Of a DNA stretch of 41,310 bases, positions 32,692 through 41,182 are shown one piece after another. The position numbers were made by a program, and so were the translations under genes. The notes under the pieces were generated by a model that was given only the letters and a program-made list of their open reading frames with translations, made no database searches and was not told the DNA's origin. The stretch spans positions 1-41,310 of the forward strand of contig RKAV01000031.1 of assembly GCA_014846175.1 (NCBI GenBank), written 5' to 3'. Every line of letters begins with the position of its first letter. The stretch's first letter is position 1. The DNA comes from a bacterium (GTDB lineage Bacteria; Bacillota_I; Bacilli_A; RF39; UBA660).

Positions 32692-34478
32692 GTATAAGTT
32701 TAAAAAGTCAAATAGCTCCTAAGGGACTAAATTTTAATCCAAGTGATTTCTTTATAAGTGATAAGTATGCTACTATTTTAACAGTAGTATCTTATCCTAA
32801 ATACATAGCACCTGGTTATTTATCAACTTTGACTTCTATGAGTGGAATAAAAATAGTTATTAAGCATATTCCTGTTCCCTTTAGTATGATGTCTAAGATG
32901 ATTAATAGACAAGTAGCTGATTTACGTGAAAAGTATCGTCAAGAAAAAGATCAAACTGCTAAAGAAAAGATTAGACAAGATGCTGAGAGTCTGGAATACT
33001 TTGTATCAATGCTTGCTTCTAGTCAATCTAAAATCTTTGATTTTCAGATGCATATTATGATTACTGCTGATACAAAAGAAGAACTTGAACTTAAAAAAGT
33101 AAATGTTAAAAACTATTTAGATGCGATGGAGTTACGCGCTATTTCTCTTCGCTTTGAACAAGAGAAAGTATTAAAAAGTATTTTACCAATTTTTCCAGCT
33201 CAGGATGTTGAACAAAGAATAGGTACACCAATACCTTCTCCAACTATTGCAGCTATGTATCCATTCATTTTTGATAGTATTAAAGATCCAGGATTATCTG
33301 TTTTACTTGGAGTTGATTTTTCTGGGGGTGTTATCCTATTTAATCAATTTTTATATCAAATTAGAAAAGAAAATAATAGAAATAATGCTAATATGATAGT
33401 ACTTGGTACCTCTGGAAGTGGTAAGAGTACAGCTGCTAAATTAATTCTAAGAAGTCATATTAGAAATGGTTGTCAAATAGTAGCAATTGACCCTGAGAAT
33501 GAGCTAGAAGAAATTACAAGAACTTTTGGTGGAGATACAGTTGATATTGGTAAGGGTGGACAATTTGGTATGATTAACCCCTTAGAAGTTATTATAGATG
33601 CTGATGAAGAGGAAATTAAACAAGGACTTGGTTATACTGTTTTAACAAGAACATTACAGTCATTAAAGGCTTTTATGAGATATTATGATCCATCTATTAC
33701 AGAAGATGTATTAACTATGTTTAGTGAAGTAGTTCAAGATACTTATAAACGATTTGGTATTGATTTTGATACAGATTTTTCTCACTTTACTAGTAATGAC
33801 TATCCAACATTTACAGATGTTTATGCTACTATTAAAGGACGTATTTTATCAATGCCTGAACAAACACATGAGAAAGATATTTTACAAAGATTACAATTAA
33901 AAGTTAAACCATTAATTACAGAACTTAAGTTCTACTTTGATGGAAAAACAACCATTCGTAAAGATAGTGACTTTATGGTATTTAATATTAAAGAATTAAT
34001 GAATTCTGAAGGAAATACTAAGAATGCATTATTCTTCAATATACTACGCTTTGCTTGGGGATTATGTCTTGATACTAGTGTAAATACTATATTAATGGTT
34101 GATGAAGCTCACGTATTATTAGGTGCTAATAACGAACTAGGAGCTGATTTCTTAGCACAAGTACAACGTCGTGCTAGAAAGTATAATACTGGTACAATAA
34201 TAATTACCCAACAACCAAGTGATTTCTCGGATCCTTCTGTTATTACACAAGGTAAAGCTATTTTTGATAACTCATCTTATTACCTTGTTATGGGATTAAA
34301 GAAACAAGCTGTTGATGATTTATCATTATTAATTGATTTAAATGATAATGAACGAGATAGTATTAAAAGATATTCACAAGGGGAAGCATTATTTGTCTGT
34401 GGAAATAGACGTATGCGTATAAATGTTGTTGTTACTAAAGAAGAGTTAGAATCATTTGGTGATGGTGGAGGATTTTAG
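32688..34478 (+). CDS. virB4: VirB4/TraE-type T4SS ATPase
   Basis: The energising ATPase of the T4SS, 596 residues. The N-terminal part (about residues 1-230) includes SMMSKMINRQVADLRE and the usual helical insert. Then come Walker A GTSGSGKST (about 240-248), VAIDPENELEEI, Walker B MVDEAHVLL (about 470) and the sensor-like TIIITQQPSDFSDPS. It lacks the first VirB4 domain, which is encoded by the gene before. The translational overlap ATGA suggests the two chains form one complex. Presence of VirB4 is the strongest single sign that this half of the locus is a genuine T4SS rather than part of the Tad pilus. Confidence 0.93.
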   Translation: MSISLKSQIAPKGLNFNPSDFFISDKYATILTVVSYPKYIAPGYLSTLTSMSGIKIVIKHIPVPFSMMSKMINRQVADLREKYRQEKDQTAKEKIRQDAESLEYFVSMLASSQSKIFDFQMHIMITADTKEELELKKVNVKNYLDAMELRAISLRFEQEKVLKSILPIFPAQDVEQRIGTPIPSPTIAAMYPFIFDSIKDPGLSVLLGVDFSGGVILFNQFLYQIRKENNRNNANMIVLGTSGSGKSTAAKLILRSHIRNGCQIVAIDPENELEEITRTFGGDTVDIGKGGQFGMINPLEVIIDADEEEIKQGLGYTVLTRTLQSLKAFMRYYDPSITEDVLTMFSEVVQDTYKRFGIDFDTDFSHFTSNDYPTFTDVYATIKGRILSMPEQTHEKDILQRLQLKVKPLITELKFYFDGKTTIRKDSDFMVFNIKELMNSEGNTKNALFFNILRFAWGLCLDTSVNTILMVDEAHVLLGANNELGADFLAQVQRRARKYNTGTIIITQQPSDFSDPSVITQGKAIFDNSSYYLVMGLKKQAVDDLSLLIDLNDNERDSIKRYSQGEALFVCGNRRMRINVVVTKEELESFGDGGGF

Positions 34479-34502
34479 AAGTAGTTAGGTGGTGAAGAAA
34501 AG

Positions 34503-36812
34503 ATGAACCAAAATAATAATAGACAAGGAAATGAACGTAACAATAGACCTAGTCAGGGTGTTCCAGGTGCTAGTAATAACAGTTCATCTTTTCCTAATAA
34601 TACTCCTAAAAAAGAAAATGGTATTAAAACTCCAGGACATTCCTCATCATCTTTTCAAGATAGTTTAAATAGAAAACCTAATTCCTCATTTAAAGATGAT
34701 ATAAAAGATAAAGCAACTAATTTTATTCCTGGTGTTAGACAAGTTAAAAAAATATCTGATTTAGCTAATAAGACCAATAATGCATTAAGTAATATTAGAG
34801 CAAATAAAGGGCCACAATTACCACCTAATAGGGCTAATAATAATCAAGCTGGAGGTAATAATAAGCCTAATACTATTCCTAAAGATAATAATCCACTTAG
34901 TAAACCATCCTTTTTACCTAGCGGTAAGAACTTACTAGATGATGATGAAACTGATAACACAGAAGATGCAGAAAATCAAAGTGCAGTTTCTACATTGATG
35001 GGAAGAAAGAACAATAAAAATAATAAAGGTGGATTATCATTTTTAGGAAGTGGATTTCTTAAAATGAATCCTATTGTTAAACTATTTGCAGCAGTTATTG
35101 CTATAATGATTCCTTTACTATTATTTTTTATGGCGATGTCTCCTATATTAGTATTTAATAGTACATCAGCAATAGGTATTTCGGATAGTAATAAAAATTA
35201 TAAGACTACGGAAGCAGAAAAGGATTTTCAAGAACGTGTTAAAGAAGTACAAGATGAATATAGTTCTAATGGTAAAAGTTTTGAAGCTAAATATATCGGA
35301 GCAGTTTATACTATTCTTTCAACTTATGGTAAAGGCTATAGTTATAAAAAGATGACTAAATCAAAGATTAGAGAAATAGCTGATTTAATGTTTGATGAAA
35401 ATAATTCATTTAGTGAAGATACTTTTAAAAATAACTTAATCAATAATTATTTTCCAAGTAAAATACCAGGGCAAGATGAAAATACGTATAAAAGATATGT
35501 AAAAGATATGTATGATATTCTAAAATATTATGATAATAATAATAATAAATCAAGTACTATTGCAAATGGTGTAACTGGAGCAGTATGTACTTATACCTTT
35601 CCAGGTATCAATACAGAACAATATGGTACTGGTATAAAAAAACGTGCTATAAATGCAAGTAATATTATGGTTAGACTTATGTCTGCTGGTGGAAGATGTG
35701 ATGGAACATTTGGTGTACCTATTGAAGGCGAAGAACTTGTTCCTCTTGAAAAATATGCTCTTGGTGTAGCTTACGCAGAAATAGGTGCTTCATCACCTGA
35801 ACAGGCTTTTAAAACCCAAGTAATTGCAGCTAGAAGTTTTGCTCTTTCTGTTCCAGATGCTTCTGGTAATACTAATGGAAGAAAATTATATGAAGAAAAT
35901 GGTCAGTGGATTTTACAAATAACCAATTGTGTTACTGATCAAGTTTACTGTGATCCTGATAAAGGATGTAGTGTAAATGGAGCTAGTAATAATCAAGACC
36001 TTGTAATGCATAGTGGTGTAAACACAGCTTCTACTAAACACTTTGATCCACTACCTGCTAATGCTCCACAAAGGCAATGGGCAGCAGAAGTGGCTGGTAA
36101 AGTTGCACTGGATAGTTCAGGTAATCTTTATCAAACTAACTTCCTACAAGCTGACCAAGATGCTTGGACTAGTATGGCTAAGCAAGGCCTTGATTATACA
36201 CAAATTATTATGAAACATTATCCTAATGTAGCATCTATTAGTGAAAGTAATTGTGTTGATTCTAGTAGCACAGCTAGTGGTAATTATGCCGCTTGGAAAC
36301 AAACAGATTCACAGTGGAGTAGTGTAGTATTAGGTGGTGGAACTGATCAAAAACGTTCTATTGGTAATATTGGTTGTCTTGCTACAAGTATTTCTATGTT
36401 AATTGCTAAGAGTGGAGCAGTAGATAGTATTACTGATAGTGCTGCTAAAGCAAACTTTAATCCAGGTACATTTGTTGAAGCCATGAATAATGTAGGAGGC
36501 TTTGATTCAGCTGGTAACTTACAATGGTATAAAGTATCTGATGTAGCTCCATCCTTTAAATATGCCGATGATACTAGTTTAAAAGGACTTAGTAAGAGTG
36601 AAAAACTTAGTACTATTAAAGAAAAAACAAGTCAATCTAATACTTACTGTGTAGCAGAAGTTAAAGGTGGTCAAGGACAACACTGGGTTGCAATTGATAG
36701 CGTTAGTAATGATGGCGTTAAAATGATGGATCCTGGTAGCAAATCAACAGATTTATGGCAACAATATGATTGGAATAATACTTCTAGATTAACTTGCTTC
36801 AAAAAGAATTAG
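34503..36812 (+). CDS. Anchored T4SS wall hydrolase: SpoIID-like plus C39-like peptidase
   Basis: A 769-residue protein in four parts. Residues 1 to about 185 are disordered, rich in N, S, P and K. One membrane helix follows at about 190-215 (IVKLFAAVIAIMIPLLLFFM). The exported part then has a SpoIID/LytB-like domain (about 405-560), marked by LEKYALGVAYAEIGASSPEQ and VIAARSFAL, with a glutamate (about 425) in the place of the SpoIID catalytic residue. The last part (about 595-769) resembles peptidase C39-like domains, with Cys in NIGCLATSISML (about 623) and His in GQHWVAIDSV (about 727). T4SS normally include a wall-opening enzyme next to VirB4; this fills that place with an unusual domain pair. 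Confidence 0.78.
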   Translation: MNQNNNRQGNERNNRPSQGVPGASNNSSSFPNNTPKKENGIKTPGHSSSSFQDSLNRKPNSSFKDDIKDKATNFIPGVRQVKKISDLANKTNNALSNIRANKGPQLPPNRANNNQAGGNNKPNTIPKDNNPLSKPSFLPSGKNLLDDDETDNTEDAENQSAVSTLMGRKNNKNNKGGLSFLGSGFLKMNPIVKLFAAVIAIMIPLLLFFMAMSPILVFNSTSAIGISDSNKNYKTTEAEKDFQERVKEVQDEYSSNGKSFEAKYIGAVYTILSTYGKGYSYKKMTKSKIREIADLMFDENNSFSEDTFKNNLINNYFPSKIPGQDENTYKRYVKDMYDILKYYDNNNNKSSTIANGVTGAVCTYTFPGINTEQYGTGIKKRAINASNIMVRLMSAGGRCDGTFGVPIEGEELVPLEKYALGVAYAEIGASSPEQAFKTQVIAARSFALSVPDASGNTNGRKLYEENGQWILQITNCVTDQVYCDPDKGCSVNGASNNQDLVMHSGVNTASTKHFDPLPANAPQRQWAAEVAGKVALDSSGNLYQTNFLQADQDAWTSMAKQGLDYTQIIMKHYPNVASISESNCVDSSSTASGNYAAWKQTDSQWSSVVLGGGTDQKRSIGNIGCLATSISMLIAKSGAVDSITDSAAKANFNPGTFVEAMNNVGGFDSAGNLQWYKVSDVAPSFKYADDTSLKGLSKSEKLSTIKEKTSQSNTYCVAEVKGGQGQHWVAIDSVSNDGVKMMDPGSKSTDLWQQYDWNNTSRLTCFKKN

Positions 36813-36826
36813 GAGGATGATAATAT

Positions 36827-37612
36827 ATGAAAGAAAAAAAAGTAAGATACTATGTTATATTTTTCCTCCTATTTGTTTATTTGGTTTTGATGTTTATCTT
36901 CTTCCTATATCCTAACTATAAAGACAAACATAATAAAACATCTCTTATTGTAAATAAATCAGCTAGATGGTATTATGAAGATGGTAAATGGAAAGATATG
37001 ACAGATACTAATCAATATAACTGGCAAGCATTTGACATTTATCAAGATGGTACTTTTTTAGGAAATTATTATCTCTTATATAATGATAAATGGTATATCT
37101 TTGATAAGAATAGAGATCCTATTAAGCAAGATGGAGTTGATATCTTTGCTATTAAGACTAATCAAAAATATCAATATGGTAATTTTACCTTAGAAGATAC
37201 TACTGATGAAGAGGAAAAATATATAAGAAAAGTACTAGAAGATAATAATATTAATGCTTTAACATTTACTACTGAAAAGGTAATTAACTTTGATTTAGAT
37301 AGTGATGGTAAGCTAGAAAAGATAATTATTGCTTCTAATGTATTCACTACTGAATATGAAAAAGATTTATTTAATTTTATCTTTGTTGTGAAAAATGACA
37401 AAATAATAATGATAAAGAAAGATATTGATACTTATGATCAACTTTACAGTATGTGTCAAGCTTATGTTCCTTATCTTGTTGATTTAACAGGTAATGGTAA
37501 ATACTCTATAATAACAGGTTGTGGTTATTATAGTAATAAAGCAGATTGTATAGAAATGTATCAGTTGAAACATGGTAAATATATTAAAGTTAAATCTTGT
37601 AAAGATTCATAA
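36827..37612 (+). CDS. Single-pass membrane protein, unknown
   Basis: A 261-residue protein with a basic start (MKEKKVRYYVIFFLLFVYLV) and one membrane helix at about residues 7-28; the rest is outside the membrane. The exported part is rich in tyrosine and tryptophan (ARWYYEDGKWKDM, YLLYNDKWYIFDKN). Its second half contains NFDLDSDGKLEKIIIAS and VDLTGNGKYSIITGCGYY, two copies of a D-x-D/N-G calcium-loop-like pattern reminiscent of FG-GAP or dockerin-type repeats. Three or four cysteines occur near the end. It lies 14 nt after the wall hydrolase in the T4SS part of the locus. The function is not known to me. Confidence 0.65.
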   Translation: MKEKKVRYYVIFFLLFVYLVLMFIFFLYPNYKDKHNKTSLIVNKSARWYYEDGKWKDMTDTNQYNWQAFDIYQDGTFLGNYYLLYNDKWYIFDKNRDPIKQDGVDIFAIKTNQKYQYGNFTLEDTTDEEEKYIRKVLEDNNINALTFTTEKVINFDLDSDGKLEKIIIASNVFTTEYEKDLFNFIFVVKNDKIIMIKKDIDTYDQLYSMCQAYVPYLVDLTGNGKYSIITGCGYYSNKADCIEMYQLKHGKYIKVKSCKDS

Positions 37613-37619
37613 ATAGTAT

Positions 37620-37648
37620 TTGAATAATTTAATATTTTGATATATAAT
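37620..37648 (+). promoter_or_regulatory. Promoter ahead of virD4
   Basis: TTGAAT at 37620-37625 and a perfect TATAAT at 37643-37648 are 17 nt apart; virD4 starts 28 nt downstream after AAGAAGG. Confidence 0.8.
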
Positions 37649-37676
37649 ATGTTCAAAAAAAGAAAGAAGGGCTTTT

Positions 37677-39791
37677 ATGAAATTAAAATTTCGTGCAGAT
37701 AAAGATGATTTAATTATATTTGGTATTTTTGCCATATTCTTATTATATATTATTGCTATTGGAATAGTTAATTTACATGCACTTACTACAGAAGGAGTAT
37801 TTAGTGGTTTTAATCCATTTCCAGCTTTTTCTAAACAATTTTTGTGGATGACACTTTTGATTTATGTAGCAGCTTTAGCAGGAATGTTTGCAAGTGTTAA
37901 ATCTTATTTCTTTGAAATGGAAAAAGGTTTTGGTATTACTACAGAAAAGAAAGATAAAGGATATTCTAGATGGGCTAAAGATAAAGAACTAGAAGCAGAA
38001 TTAACTAAAGTTTCTTTACAAGCAGAAACAGCTAATGCAGGTGGAGTTCCTTTAATTTTAAAAGAAAATGAAGCTTGGGTAGATAATGGTGAATATCATA
38101 CTTTAGTTATTGGTGCTACTGGTTCTGGTAAAACCCAAACAGTTATTAAGCCAACAGTTAAGTTACTTGCTAAAAATGGTGAGTCTATGATTATTACTGA
38201 CCCTAAAGGTGAAATTTATGAAAGTACTGCTTCTATGTTATGGGAAAAAGGTTATGATGTTCAAGTATTAAACTTTCGTAATCCTCAAGCAGGAAGTGGA
38301 TGGAATCCATTAACACTTCCATATCACATGTATAAATCAGGTAATCAAGATAAAGCTATTGAGTTACTTGATGACTTAGCTTTAAATATCTTATATGATT
38401 CATCCAATGCTAATGCTGATCCATTTTGGGAGAAGACCAGTGCTGATTATTTCTCAGGAGTAGTTTTAGGTTTATTTGAAGATGCTAAAGAAGAAGAAAT
38501 TAATCTTAATAGTGTTAGTTTAATGACTACAGTAGGGGAAGAAAAGTTTGGTTCTAGTACCTACATCAAAGAATACTTTGATGCTAAAGACCCTGCTAGT
38601 GCCGCATCCATTAATGCATCAGCTACTATATCAGCTCCAACTGAAACTAAAGGAAGTATTTTATCAGTATTTAGACAAAAGATTAAGTTATTTGCATCAC
38701 GTGAAAATCTATCGGAAATGTTAAGCCATAGTGATATAGATTTAGCAGGTATTGGTAAGAGAAAAACTGCTTTGTTTATTGTAATTCAAGATGAAAAAAC
38801 AACTTATCATCCACTTGTAACTATATTATTAAAACAATGTTATGAAACACTAATTGATGTTGCTCAAGCAAGTGGAGGGGCTTTACCTGTTAGGACTAAT
38901 TTCTTACTAGATGAGTTTGCTAACATGCCAAAGTTAAAAGATATGACTACTATGATTACAGCAGCACGTTCAAGACACATGCGTTTTACAATGATTATCC
39001 AAAACTATGCTCAGTTAAATCAAGTATACGGTAAAGAAGAAGCAGAAACTATCCGTGGTAACTGTGGAAATATTATTTACTTAATATCAGCAGAACTTGC
39101 AGCATTAGAAGAAATATCTAAGATGTGTGGTGAGGTTAAAAGTAAAAAAGACGATAAAACAGCATCAACACCACTTGTTACCGTATCAGATTTACAAAGA
39201 ATGAAACAATTTGAAACTATCATTCTTCGTATGCGTAAACAACCATTTAAAACTAAAATGACACCTGATTTTAAAATTGATTGGGGAAAAACTTATCCAA
39301 AAGCAGTATTTACTGATAGAGAAAAAGTACCTGTTCATACATTTGATATAAAACAATTTGTAAAAGAACAAAAGAAGAAAAAACTAATTGAAATGATGAA
39401 TGCTAGTGATATGGAAATACCAAGTGATAATGGTGGAGCAGGTATGCCGTCATTCTTACCACCTAATTTATTTGCTAAGAAAGAACCATCACCATTTTCT
39501 GATAACACTCCTAAACAAGTAGTAAATAAAAATCTAGAAACACCGAAGAAAGAACCAGAAATACCTAATTTTGATGTTGATGAACTAGTTAAGAAGATAG
39601 ATGCTAAAATAGCTGAACTTGAGAAAGAAGAAGCTTTAAATAAGGAAAAAGAAAAAATGAATGAAAAGAAAGAAGAAAAAGAGAAATTAGAAGAATCTCC
39701 TGTAAAAGAAGTTAATAATAATGTTAATTTAGAACTTAGCGATAATGACGATAGTGATGATGATTTCTTTGATGATTTCTTTGATGAATAG
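37677..39791 (+). CDS. virD4: VirD4/TraG-type coupling ATPase
   Basis: The T4SS coupling protein that delivers substrates to the channel, 704 residues. Two N-terminal membrane helices (about residues 11-36 and 56-77) are followed by Walker A IGATGSGKTQTV (about 148-158), ITDPKGEIYE, Walker B NFLLDEFANMPK (about 410) and the FTMIIQNYAQL motif, all standard for TraG/VirD4. The C-terminal 120 residues are a charged, probably disordered tail ending in SDNDDSDDDFFDDFFDE; an acidic tail on a coupling protein can bind substrates. Such proteins recognise effectors or relaxosomes, and no relaxase gene is present here. It has its own promoter, so it may be regulated apart from the channel genes. Confidence 0.94.
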   Translation: MKLKFRADKDDLIIFGIFAIFLLYIIAIGIVNLHALTTEGVFSGFNPFPAFSKQFLWMTLLIYVAALAGMFASVKSYFFEMEKGFGITTEKKDKGYSRWAKDKELEAELTKVSLQAETANAGGVPLILKENEAWVDNGEYHTLVIGATGSGKTQTVIKPTVKLLAKNGESMIITDPKGEIYESTASMLWEKGYDVQVLNFRNPQAGSGWNPLTLPYHMYKSGNQDKAIELLDDLALNILYDSSNANADPFWEKTSADYFSGVVLGLFEDAKEEEINLNSVSLMTTVGEEKFGSSTYIKEYFDAKDPASAASINASATISAPTETKGSILSVFRQKIKLFASRENLSEMLSHSDIDLAGIGKRKTALFIVIQDEKTTYHPLVTILLKQCYETLIDVAQASGGALPVRTNFLLDEFANMPKLKDMTTMITAARSRHMRFTMIIQNYAQLNQVYGKEEAETIRGNCGNIIYLISAELAALEEISKMCGEVKSKKDDKTASTPLVTVSDLQRMKQFETIILRMRKQPFKTKMTPDFKIDWGKTYPKAVFTDREKVPVHTFDIKQFVKEQKKKKLIEMMNASDMEIPSDNGGAGMPSFLPPNLFAKKEPSPFSDNTPKQVVNKNLETPKKEPEIPNFDVDELVKKIDAKIAELEKEEALNKEKEKMNEKKEEKEKLEESPVKEVNNNVNLELSDNDDSDDDFFDDFFDE

Positions 39792-39799
39792 GTGATATT

Positions 39800-41011
39800 A
39801 TGTTTAATAAATTTAATAACTTAGGTAAAAAAATACGTACTGAAGAAGAAGAAAAAAAAGACGATACAAAAAAAGTAAGTGCTACCCCAACTTCAGATAA
39901 AGAAAAAGCAAGAAAGCAATTATTAAAATTAGTAGCAATTATTTCCGGAGGATTTGTAGTAATTTTATTAATAGTATTAATAGGAACTGCAGTAATAGGA
40001 ACAGATCACAGTTATGATCAAATAGAACAAATATTAAAAAATGCTGCTATTAAATACTATCAAGTTCAAGATGTATTACTACCTTCTAAAGAAGGAGAAA
40101 CAAGTGAAGTTGATGCAACTACTTTAGCAAGTGATGATTATAAGTTGATGAAACCACTTGCTAAACTTAAGAAAAACGCATCATGTACTGGTAAAGTAGT
40201 AGTTCAAAAAATTAATAATAAATTTATTTATACACCATATCTTGATTGTGGGGATTCTTATAAGACTGAAGAATTATATAAAGCAGTAATTAATGAAAAT
40301 AAACCAGTTACAAGTGGTAATGGTTTATATGAAATGAATGGTGAACATGTATTTAGAGGAGATACAGTAAATAATTATGTAAAACTATCTAAAGGATTGT
40401 TTAGAATTGTAAAAATTACTAGTGAGAATAAAATATTATTAATTCCAGAATTTAATAATAATTATTACGATGTATGGGATGATAGATATAATTCTGATAT
40501 AAGTTATAGTGCAGGAATAAATGCTTATCGTCCTAGTAGAATGAAAGATATACTTGCAAATGTTTATGCAGGAAAAGAAAAAGAACTTATTCTATTAGAT
40601 GATACTGATAAACAAAAATTAACTACCTTTTCTTTATGTATAGGTAAAAGAAGTCAAGAAGAAGTAAATAATACAGGAGTAATAGAATGTGCTGATGTAC
40701 TTGAAAATCAAATAATAGGGTTGCTAACTGTTTCTGATTATCTTAATGCTTCACTTGATACTAATTGTACAAAAACAGTTTCTAAATCATGTCAAAATTA
40801 TAATTATTTAAAGATTAAAGATATAACTTGGTGGTTAGCAAGTGCAACTAATGCTAATACCAGTGATGTATATTATGTAAATCAAGAAGGATACATTCTA
40901 ACTTCAAATGCTTCAAGTCTTAATATAGTAAGACCAACCATTATGTTAAATAATAATGTAATGATAAGAAGTGGTAAAGGGACAGAAAGTGATCCATTCA
41001 TCTTAAAATAA
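39800..41011 (+). CDS. Membrane-anchored surface protein, paralog of the gene at 16408
   Basis: A 403-residue protein with a charged cytoplasmic N-terminus, one membrane helix (about residues 45-68) and an exported region. It shares with the 16408 protein the post-anchor segment (EQILKNAAIKYYQVQDVLLP here), a YVKLSKGLFRIVKI strand set, IIGLLTVSDYLNAS and the closing RSGKGTESDPFILK. It lacks the Ig-like domain and the second module of its longer relative. Cysteines occur in likely pairs (CTGK with LDCGD, and CTKTVSKSC). It follows virD4 by 8 nt with AGGTGAT upstream. It is likely a surface-exposed component of the same apparatus; no catalytic motif is visible. Confidence 0.7.
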   Translation: MFNKFNNLGKKIRTEEEEKKDDTKKVSATPTSDKEKARKQLLKLVAIISGGFVVILLIVLIGTAVIGTDHSYDQIEQILKNAAIKYYQVQDVLLPSKEGETSEVDATTLASDDYKLMKPLAKLKKNASCTGKVVVQKINNKFIYTPYLDCGDSYKTEELYKAVINENKPVTSGNGLYEMNGEHVFRGDTVNNYVKLSKGLFRIVKITSENKILLIPEFNNNYYDVWDDRYNSDISYSAGINAYRPSRMKDILANVYAGKEKELILLDDTDKQKLTTFSLCIGKRSQEEVNNTGVIECADVLENQIIGLLTVSDYLNASLDTNCTKTVSKSCQNYNYLKIKDITWWLASATNANTSDVYYVNQEGYILTSNASSLNIVRPTIMLNNNVMIRSGKGTESDPFILK

Positions 41012-41105
41012 AAAAGAAAGTAGGGGTGGCCAACCATGAATATATTAAGTTTACACCTAATTAGTAGTGAAAGCCATTATGTTAATAGCATAATCTACTT
41101 TTTTT
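41011..41105 (+). terminator. Structured terminator region with possible micro-ORF
   Basis: GAAAGTAG near 41016-41023 pairs with CTACTTTT at 41095-41102, extended by flanking A and T runs. It encloses about 70 nt that contain the hairpin ATTATG-TTAATAG-CATAAT and a GGT-GGCCA-ACC loop. The T-run makes it a terminator-like element for the secretion locus, though the enclosed part is unusually long for one. A 23-codon frame (41036-41107) preceded by AGGGGTGG lies inside. Whether this is a terminator, a small RNA or a leader peptide is open. Confidence 0.5.
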
Positions 41106-41119
41106 AATTGTATTTTTAG

Positions 41120-41151
41120 AGATAGTCTAACATCATAGGCTTATCTTTTTT
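41120..41151 (+). terminator. Intrinsic terminator before the last gene
   Basis: AGATAGTCTA pairs with TAGGC-T-TATCT (one bulge, one G-T) around the loop ACATCA, then TTTTT. It separates the secretion locus from the final gene. Confidence 0.72.
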
Positions 41152-41182
41152 GCGTCAAAAATACTGATATTTAGGAGGTAAT

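Noticed and set aside
32089..34478. Frameshifted single virB4 gene
   Set aside because: The two frames meet in a clean ATGA stop-start overlap, each has a sensible start, and the TrsD/TrsE split is known elsewhere.
14851..41011. Integrative conjugative element or plasmid insertion
   Set aside because: No relaxase, integrase, resolvase, replication gene or flanking direct repeat was seen, and codon use is like the housekeeping genes. The right edge of the window limits this judgement.
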